A stretch of 64,000 bases of DNA from Anas platyrhynchos (Eukaryota > Chordata > Aves > Anseriformes > Anatidae). The stretch is from assembly GCF_047663525.1 (NCBI RefSeq), contig NC_092589.1, forward strand, positions 104,964,001-105,028,000, written 5' to 3'. Position numbers and translations under genes: made by a program. The first letter of the stretch is position 1; each line of letters opens with the position of its first letter. Positions 55,201 to 64,000 of the stretch are shown piece after piece. A model generated the notes under the pieces. That model did not search any database, had not been told where the DNA came from, and saw only the letters and a program-made list of their open reading frames with translations.

Positions 55201-58064
55201 TATCACGTAAAAAGCTGCAGGGTTGGTAAACGCATGCGGGCTCTCAGACGCTGAGATGTAGAAAGACCGCCAGATACCGAAGTGCTTTCGAAGATCACAC
55301 CCGGCGCCTTTTCCAATCCAAAGGTCACACATTGCTCTGACGTGCCTGGAAATAAGAAAAGCAATCCTTCTCCTTGATGAGAGGAAACTGGCACTGCATG
55401 CTGGCACAGATACACTGCCCAAGTGATAACAAGGATTGCTTCTGGTTGAAAACCAGAGCTCCGCATCGTCAGGACGCTGCATCCCTCCTGGAAAGCGCTT
55501 TGACTTCATCGGCACCTGGGGCTGCTCAGCATCTTCTGAGAAGTCCTCAGCGGTTTGCAGGAGCTGTGTTCAGAGGAAAATTGTTCTCTGTGCTCCTCCG
55601 GATTATAAATAGGCTGTGTCCTTAGCTAAGGGCTGCTCAGAGTTGGCTGTGGCCAATGTTTTATCGACGACGCTACCTCCGTCTCAGTTTTGAAGGCAAC
55701 CAATGTTTCACAACTGCTGAGCATCTGTGGTTCCTGTGCCTCTGGGAGCTCATTTCTGAGCTGCAATTTATAAATTCAACTATGATATTTGTTCTGCATT
55801 TGTTATGCAAGCTGTGTGATGTTTTTTTCATAAAGCTCTTTTGTTAACAACAGGCCTAGTTGAGATGCAATGTTTTTTTACCCCAAACGTTGTACTCAGA
55901 ACTTGGTTTTGATAAATACTAAGCAATTTGAAGGAAGGAAATATAGTCAATCCCTCCTATGATCATTGCTATGCTTAGGAGAGGACTACAGGGGAATCCT
56001 ATGTATTTTTTTGGAGGCTGATGAAGCCCACTGGCTGTGGTGGGGGGGGCTCTGGGCAAAATCTTCTCAGGGTGACCAGGACAGGTCAGAGCTCACATAA
56101 AGAAAATATCAGAAATATACTTACTAAAATACTCTTGCAGAATGGTGCCCAGCTCTATAACTAGCACAGAGGAGAGCAAAATAACAGAAAAAAAAAATGG
56201 GAAAAAGAACCCGAGCAGAGTTCTCTGAAGGTAATGGTTTAAAAAGTGCCCTTATATAACTTGTTGAAGTCACCCAACATGAACCAGGTCCAGCAAACTC
56301 ATTCAATTGCTCGTCCTATAAATAGCTCCCTCTCTCCAGCCGCATGGGTTTAAGGCTTAATAGTGGTTTGGCAGTTTCCAGTTCTAACAGGGACAAACCT
56401 GAAGGGTTTGCCAGTTCTCGGCGAGGGAGGAGCAGAGGCGTGGCAAAACGCCCCGCAACTCCTTTCCATCAGAGCTCACACGCTGACTTAAGGGCTGAGC
56501 TTAACCCCTCCATGAGATTCAGCATATCGGGTATCCAGAAAACACTAGAAAACCTAAACCTCAGCAGAGGTTTCCTTCCCCAGCGCCCGCCTGCCAGCCT
56601 GACTCAGTGCTGGAGCCTCCTTGGCTCTCCCTGCTGTGTGGTGGCACCTCGGGCTCGTGCTTGGCAGGAGATCCCCGAGTTTTTATGCATGCCAATTGCT
56701 GTGTGGTTCTCCCAGACTTCTGAGGAACAGGGAAGAAGCCCCCCATTTAAAATAAATAAATAAATTTAGGTGATTATCACTCATAATTTGCTTCCCCAAC
56801 TCAGCTCTGTGTTGCTAACTCAATGCAGAGCTAAGGGAGGCTGGAGAAGCCAGGCAGGAAAGAGAAAACAATGGCTTGGGTAAAAAACATGCCCCCAGCC
56901 AGAAATGGATAGCTGGGCTTAGAGGGATTCCTGAACTCCAGTCCCTGGCTGCGAGGCTGCTTGTGAAGGCAGGGGAGACTCGGGGGAGCCGATCTGTGCG
57001 AGTACAAAGCCCGCAGCAGGGGAGAGCCACTGGGCTGCAGCGGTGGGATGCTGAGAGCCCAGGGAGATGTAACGGAGCCAGAGCTGTGAGCACTGGCTGT
57101 GAGCAATGCTGGCTGCTCCTGCAGCTCTCGGGGATGAGCAAACGGGATGTGCCAGGGCTGGGAACAGAGAGGATGGGTAGGCAAGGGAATAGGCTGGGAT
57201 GGTATGTGTGTGTCTGTGGGGATGCACCTTGGCTACGTCACGCTTTGATTTTTGGTGTGAAAAAGGTTAGTTTGGGATGGCTGCATGTAATTCATGGCAA
57301 CTGACTGCTGCCACAGTTGGAAAGCAAACCTTTTTCTGGGAGAGATGAAGTAGCTGTAGTTGGTCAAAGCATAGCATAAGCCTCGGTAAATTGCCCAGGA
57401 GAGGAGGCACATGAGCTCCTTTGCTCCCTGAGCATCCCTGGGGAGACTCCAGAAGGCAGGCCAGTGTCTGTGGCTCAGCAGCCATAACAAGACCAAATTC
57501 TGATTTACTGCTTGCTGCCTTTAGTCTTCAGTTCAGAAATCATACTGACACATCAGAGTCATCTTTACCTCTGCTGTGGGTCCTCCTGTTTGTGGAGGTG
57601 GCCCTCGAGGGAGGGCAGTGGGCTGGCTGCAGCTGCAGACCTGCTTAGTGTCACTGGCACAGCTGTCCCCCGATGCCACATGGGGAGCCCGTGGGGCTGG
57701 TGCTCCTTCCCACTGCCACCGCAGGGGCAGCCAGCACGATTAACACCACCTCGCTGCCAGCCCTTTCCTTCCAGAAGCATACCCTGCTCAAACAGGAAAG
57801 GGAGGGTTATTTTCTCCAGAAGACACCTAAGAGGATCACACGAAGAGAAAGAAACCCCTCAAGATTCTCCTTAAGGGAATTTTGGATGGATGCCCCCAGC
57901 CAGAACAGCAGTGGGGTTTCCATCTCAGTAAGTCACAAAGCCAACACACCTCTCCCATAGTACTGTCTGGGTTTGCCTGTGTCTCATGTACTGGAAAGGC
58001 CCAGGTGATCTACATAAAAAGTGGGTTCTGGTGACACTAAGGGACTTGATTTATTGGTGGGACT

Positions 58065-58138
58065 CTGTAGATCAAATGGATAGTTGGACTGGATGAGCTT
58101 GAAGTTCTGATCCAACCTCGATGATTCTATGATTCTGC
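58065..58138 (+). mobile_element. CR1 LINE 3' tail fragment
   Basis: GTTGGACTGGATGAGCTTGA, a TCCAACCTCGATG block and ATTCTATGATTCTG are the final bases of a CR1 element with two copies of the ATTCTRTG tail unit. Upstream sequence is not recognisable. Confidence 0.75.
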
Positions 58139-59451
58139 TGACTCATTCCTGCTTCCCAACATATTTTCCCATTGAGTTTTGGCCCTCTGTTTTGCCCTAG
58201 GATCTCACCTTCCCTTAACAGTGTTTCCTTCTCCAGGGCAGGGCATTGTCATCATCATCTAGCGGTCAGGTCCCTGCACATGTCCTTGCCTCACCTTTGC
58301 AACACCACTGGAGATGGGATTCACTGGCTTCTCTGTTGGCCTAGATTTTGCCTGTGGTCACTTGCCCACTGTGGATGCTCTGTGACACCCATTTTCTGTG
58401 TGAGGCAGCGCAGGAAGAACAAGTCTTCTCCAAAAATGTTGGAGAAAAATGTCTCCTGCATGGCCAGGGTGCAGTCCTTGGCCAGGCATTTCCAGCTCAC
58501 ACAAAAAATGGAAGCCCTACTCTTCAACATCTAAAGCTATCAAGAGGGAAGTGTTTTCCATTTGTAGATGTCTCTGAGATCCTTCTCCATTTGACTTTTT
58601 TCATTTTGATTCTCTGTACAGACAACATTTTTGTTCTTTTAAGATACGGAGGATGTGTGTTGTTAATTAAAAATGTATTAAGTATTTCACCAAGGAAAGT
58701 GTTTTAACAGGCATTCCTGGTTTCAGGCACTATTTACTTGTGATAGCTTAGGTGAAAAGTGTTGCTTGAGAGAAAATGTGGTATATTTATGCCAAGACAA
58801 AATTTCTCTCAGCCCAGATGATTACATTTACTTATCTGTGGCCCTGATCAGAGGAGTAGTCAGTAGTCAACTAGCTCATAAATTGACTTTAATACCAATG
58901 GCCTGATGAAAGACCAGTGTCCTCAGACTTTAAGGACCACGTGGCACTATTTTGCGGAAGTTGTGCAGTTAATATTGATATCCCAGCCCAATTTTTATGT
59001 ATAGAATTAAATGTTGTTTTGCAGACTGTTCCCTGAATGTGGAAAGCACTTGGGATTAAATCTTCATTTGGGGTAAATTGTATTTGAGACATTGACTTCA
59101 CCGTGCCTGTATTTGGTAAGTCCATATGGAAGTTAATGTTAGTTAGGGCTGTGCTGAGACACTTACATGTGACGTACATTGTGCTGCTTACATACGGAGA
59201 AATGTCTATAGGAATATAGGACTACAGGATGCGATCTGTAGTTTGATAAATTGCCAATGAGCTTGTAAGTCTGACACAACATACCCATGATGAGGGATGG
59301 TTGAACCAGGGATTGAAAATGAGCTGTCAGAGAGGATGTCATGAAACCAGCCTTCGTCTGCAATGCCAGCTTCCAACCTCTGATTCAGCGGGAAGGGGCG
59401 AGCTCTCTTCTCCCGTGTTTTAGTATTTAAAATGATTGCATTAGTGCCTGG

Positions 59452-59475
59452 AAAAAAAAAAGAGAGAGAGAGAGA
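59452..59475 (+). repeat. Poly(A) followed by (AG)n
   Basis: About ten A residues followed by seven AG units. Confidence 0.9.
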
Positions 59476-60757
59476 AATAGAAATACAAAGCAATCTGTTT
59501 CTGAATTCTTTTTCAACCATAAATCAAGTGGTATTTTGGGAAGATTACAGTCCTATCGAGTAAGTGGCTTCACATCAAATAATTTTCTTAGAAGTAAAAA
59601 GGTTAAAAAGGAGATTTCTGATCTTTCTCTTTCACCAAAAATTGTTGTCTTCCTTCTTGGCAGTATGCGGAGGGTAATTCAAACACAGTGGGCCCGTTTC
59701 CCTCTCCCACACTGCAGCACAGATCAGCATCTACCCGAATCAGGACTCATCTGCATGGGAATCCAGAGTGCTGTAATTATAGATACACTGCTGCAGTTCC
59801 ACTACTGCAATCTCCCATGTCGATCCCCTTATTACAGGATAAAGGGTGACTTTTTTCAGCTTAGTTTAAACTGTGTCTTAAGAACCATCAGCTGTGTTGA
59901 AAATGGCCACTGTTCATGTTGGAAGGGAAACGCTCACGTGGGAAATCAGGTTGCCAGCACGATTAATTAATTTCACACCTTCCTTTATCCTGGCATAATT
60001 CCCCTCATCCGTGGCTGGTGTCAGGTTCGGCAGTGCTAATCCTTCCTTCAGCCTGTTTAAACTTCTGTGGCGAGTCTGCTCCTGGCAAGCTGTCCTAGCA
60101 GAGTCCTATGGCTGGCGGTTCAGCCCCAATGGCAGAAAAAGGCCAAAAGCTGCTGGTATCTTTGCCGGTGCTGGTGATTCTTCCCCCACAGGACAGGTTG
60201 GTTATACCAGCACCGATTTCTGCAGAACGTGAGGGGTGCCCAAAAACTTGCTCAGGCCCCTGCATGACGCTGCAAAGGGGTGGCCATGAGGACGTGGGGT
60301 TGCAGGCCTGCTCTGCAGGCCGAGGGCCGTTTCTCCTGCTCGTTTGTCCCGAATTGTTGCACATTAGAAACCAGAAGGATTCCCCTTCCATTTCCCGATC
60401 TTTCTGACAAAAAGATGTCCTATTTCCAGGTACAAGAGTCAGCAGTTTCTGTGCCAGGAAGGTTTTTTGTCAGCAAATCCACCCTGGCTGGAAGGAGGCA
60501 GCACACCATTGACAGCTCCCATATTGTGAGTGAGCTGATGCCTTCTCACTCTGTCTAATGGCAAACTGAAATAAAATGGATACTCTTTATGTTATTATTA
60601 AATATATGCCTTCTTGGCTTTAATCCATTCCTGAAATTAAATTCTGCGTTTTTATTTTAGTGCATGCAAACCTTTGAAAACGTTAGAAATAAATACAAGA
60701 AATATTTAAAAGCCCTTCTTTGACCACTGTGAGCAAAGATAAACCAAGAAACCCGTC

Positions 60758-61208
60758 TGGAAAGCAGCTTTGCAGAAAAGGACTTGGGGATGCTGGTGGA
60801 CACGAAGTTGACTGTGAGCCAGCAGAAGACTTCTCCTGGAGAAGAGGAGGCCCAGGGGGATCCCATCAGGGCCTGTCAGTGCCTGAAGGGAGGTGCTGGG
60901 AGGACAGGGCCAGGCTCTGCCAGTGGTGCCCAGTGCCAGGACAAGAGGCAGTGGGCACAAACTGGAGCACAGGAGGTTTCATCTTTTTCATTTTTTTTTT
61001 ACCAGGAGCCCTCCTGTGCTGTGGTGATGGGGCCCTGGCTCAGGCTGCCCAGCGAGGTGGTGGGGTCTCCCTGGAGGCCTTCAGCAGCCGCCTGGCCGTG
61101 GTGCTGGGCACCCTGCTCTGGGTGGCCCTGCTGGAGCAGGGACTTGGACCAGATGACCTCCTGAAGTCCCTTCCAACTTCAACCATCCTGTTATTCTGTG
61201 ATTCTGTG
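60758..61208 (+). mobile_element. CR1 LINE 3' end with ATTCTGTG tail
   Basis: The start resembles AAAAGGACTTGGGGATGCTG (EKDLGMLVD in translation), then a CQCLKGG block, then a PREVVDAPSLE-equivalent block (GAGGTGGTGGGGTCTCC), TTCCAACTTCAACCATCCTG and the tail ATTCTGTGATTCTGTG (61193-61208). Internal deletions have removed about half of the expected distance. It is 5'-truncated, as usual for CR1. The many overlapping frames here are CR1-derived, not genes. Confidence 0.85.
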
Positions 61209-64000
61209 CGATAGAATTGGTAGTTCTGGAGTAGATCTACCCAGTGGTAGAACTGGGGTTCTGATAGGTTTAAATCTGAAGAACATGCCCATCTTTGAAG
61301 CATCCGACTTGCTCCATAAGAAAGTGCACAGAAATCCCCTTCTGCTCTCTTTGTAAGAGGAGAATGCATGGTGCCTGTGCAGGCATGACCTGGGTTAGAA
61401 ACGTGTAGCACAGCTCAGTGGGGCATTGACCTATGAAGTCAGATGGGATCATACTTGGGTTTTGTCCCTCTCCTGACACACCTTGAATCCATAGAAGGTG
61501 AGGCAAGCTGAAGCATAGTCCTTGCGTCACCCCCAAAGCACAGCTTTATATTTTTAAATGATAGCAACAGAGTGACTGTACCAGATAGACCACACCAGTT
61601 TCTCATACAAGAAAATACTATTCCAGCTTGAACCCACACCAGGGCGGCTTCTGTGATCAAACTTGCTCCTTTTCCTCAGCCTTCACTAACCTTCGAATCC
61701 TGCAAATAGAGCCCAAAGATCTTGCTGAGCGAGAGCTGATCTGCAGACGTGGTGATGAATATTTATGGTGCAATACAGGTTCTTTCTTTAGCTGTGATTT
61801 TCCAGGGGCCAGCTCAACATTGTGCAATGAGCTATATAAGATCTCAGCCATGTGTCACACGCCACCCCGTTCTGCTTCAGATGCAGGAACTTCTTTCACC
61901 CCATCTTCGCTGATAACAGTGCGGGGACAGGGACGCACCTAAAGAACGAGCATGCCATAATCCTCCTGGAGAGGGGTATCCCATGTGGTGGGTGTTGATC
62001 ACATCTGCATGAGACTGGGTGGGTGGGTGGATGACGTGCAGGAATGTGCAAGATGTACTTTTCCATACAGTTTGGGTCCAGTCCCTTTCCCTCAAGGGAT
62101 CCTCATGTAATAGACCTGCTTCCTCAATACGTTTTAATCTTTCTTGACCTGATATGTTCGGCATGCAGAGGTGATGCTGCTGATCTGAGTCACGCCCATG
62201 GGATGAGGCAACGCTGCTGACAGGTTCCCCACATGCTGGGGCATCTTTGGCTGCTGTTCCTCCTGGGGTTGGCGATCTGGGGGGCCGTGGGGATGATCAT
62301 GGGGGCTGTTCCTTCCACATCTCACTCCTGCAGCAGGCTGCTACACTTTCCTATTCTTCATTAAATTAATGAGCTGTGCTTTCTGTTTGATCAGAGGCTA
62401 TTCACCCTGTATGCCCTGTATATACATATATATTTATTTATCTTCATCTCAGGTGCCTTTCTCCTGGAACAGGCAGGTTTTCCTCCAGCACAGCAGTGTG
62501 CTTACAGCTCTGTCATAGCTGGCACAGACAGCATGCATCTGGGAGGGGATGCCCAGGTGCTCAGACAGACCATCAGAGCATTAGTTTTTATTTATTTTTA
62601 AATGTACGTTTTGTATTTTTTACCTATGTACAAAGGCACAATGTGGCTGACACTAAACCAAAGAACAATTGCTTGTGGACGAGGCTACAAAGAGAGGTAA
62701 AATTAATTTATCCATGCAAATGACAAGGCTGAGCCCCCTGTAATACTTGAATATGTTTCAGAGCTTGCAGGGCAGACTGAGAGCCCCACATATCCATGTG
62801 GCCGTGCTCTGGGACTTGCATCGACCCCACCACATACACAGACAGCAGCAGCCTGGTGGCAGTGGCTCTGCAATAGCTTGCCTGTGCTGGAACCTCAAGC
62901 CCCATGGGTGTGTGGAGCAAGCACTGAGCTCTGCTGCTTTGGACTCAGGCTGCTGGGTCAACATTTTTCATGTGTTGGGTCGGTACTGTCTGTCTGTGCC
63001 ACTCTAATTGAAGGTGGATCAGTTCTTATTTGTTCTCCCAAAGATGGCAAAAGCAGGCATAAGGCTCTAAAGTGCATTTTGCTAATTCCTTACAGATGTA
63101 ATTACATGTTGGTGTCTCCTCTAGAATGCATACATACCAGTGGTTTATCTACTATTGCACAAGTCTGACATTAATGCTGACAGAACCACTGCCCCAAGTT
63201 CTCATGAAGAAATGGGCTTCAGTAGGCCTGATGGCTGTCAGAGGTGGTGAAGGTGCTGCTCTGCGGTAACAAAGGACAGATTTGCTATGAAACAGTGAGT
63301 GGCAATAGGTAAAAAGACAAAACAGTAAAAACAGAAGTTTCCCATCACTGCCACCAGTAGTTTATCTCTGTGAGCATTGCCACCATTGCATCCCTCACGT
63401 TGTTGAGCTGCCATTTGCCACTGATAATTTCAAAATAAGTTGGTTTGGTAGAAATTTGTGAGGATGCACGTTCCCATAGACATGTATTCCAGTGCATAAA
63501 CAAGGTAGGAGATGCTTTGAAGACTCTTTGAATGAAGTAGGTAGTGTCATGGGCCCCGTTGTGACATGGGCTCATGTCATGGGATCCGGTCTTGGGGTGC
63601 CAGTGGCCTACAAAATATCTGTGCCCTTCCCAAACCGCTCACAAATCACCTGCTAGGTTTTATCACAATGCTTCAGAAGACGACGCAACACTGGCTAGCC
63701 CATAAACCTGTGATTTAAGTGGAGAACCACACTGGGAAGACGGTAACACACCTCATCTAGCTTTATAATAGAAATACCCACATTCGGTTGAGAGCATCGC
63801 TCTCTGAAGTCTTCAGCTCTCTTACGCACGCTGTGACATTTCCCTTCCATCTAATGGCATTAATCCGACTCTGGGATTGCCTTGGCTTGTTGCTGGGATG
63901 CTCTTCTGCCCAGATTTCTGCTACAGTTGGATAATGAATATTTTGTGGTATGCAAAACCTGCCGTTTGGGTATTATTTTTGTTGCATGGATTTTCTTAAG

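Larger units (their letters stand above)
38460..64000. other. Upstream intergenic DNA, no supported gene
   Basis: Open frames are short or repeat-derived and show no exon series or family resemblance. Recognised contents are CR1 copies at 51220-52250, 58065-58138 and 60758-61208, older CR1-like relics, the (AAGGG)36 tract, an inverted-repeat hairpin at 43911-43970 and small microsatellites. The rest is unique-looking sequence that could include enhancers, which I cannot demonstrate. In mammals the gap upstream of YWHAQ is also large (from memory). Confidence 0.7.

Noticed and set aside
59536..59970. 144-residue plus-strand frame, and similar frames of 100-140 residues at 48657-49088, 56344-56763 and 56876-57304
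   Set aside because: Lengths are within what chance gives in 64 kb over six frames, with no family match and no exon-like boundaries.
60720..61214. 164-residue plus-strand frame
   Set aside because: It covers a CR1 3' end, including the ATTCTGTG tail. The frame is an accident of GC-rich LINE sequence.

Overview
The window is vertebrate genomic DNA, almost certainly from a bird. Genes are sparse, the one gene is split by GT-AG introns, and the recognisable interspersed repeats are CR1 LINEs, including copies ending in the ATTCTGTG tail typical of CR1. There are no bacterial-style operons, no CRISPR array and no tRNA or rRNA gene that I could recognise.

One protein-coding gene is supported: a complete YWHAQ (14-3-3 theta/tau) on the minus strand. 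It runs from a CpG-island promoter and non-coding first exon (about 37741-37910) through five coding exons (36598-36891, 21306-21429, 18687-18850, 18236-18331, 17114-17173) to a 3' UTR ending near 16100. The exons join in frame to 738 nt, which is 245 residues plus stop. The phosphopeptide-binding residues and the theta-specific Ser232 are present. The five introns are about 0.76, 15.2, 2.5, 0.36 and 1.1 kb.

Layout: 1-16.1 kb is non-coding DNA downstream of the gene, with weak old CR1-like fragments and one unexplained candidate transcript end near 11.85 kb. 16.1-37.9 kb is YWHAQ, with a degenerate antisense CR1 copy in the 15-kb intron (about 22.78-24.18 kb). 37.1-38.4 kb is the promoter and CpG island, dense in NF-Y, CRE, GC-box, YY1 and MYB-like motifs, G-quadruplex-prone runs and long homopolymers. 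38.5-64 kb is upstream intergenic DNA with no gene I can support. It holds a pure 180-bp (AAGGG)36 repeat, a miRNA-like hairpin, a tail-to-tail CR1 pair at 51.2-52.25 kb, another CR1 3' end at 60.8-61.2 kb and several very old repeat relics.

I found no convincing new biological system. The observations most worth checking are an RFX/CREB/NF-Y-like module upstream of YWHAQ, four phased MYB cores beside its first splice donor, the (AAGGG)36 tract and the hairpin at 43.9 kb. Family assignments come from recognising sequence, not from any search.
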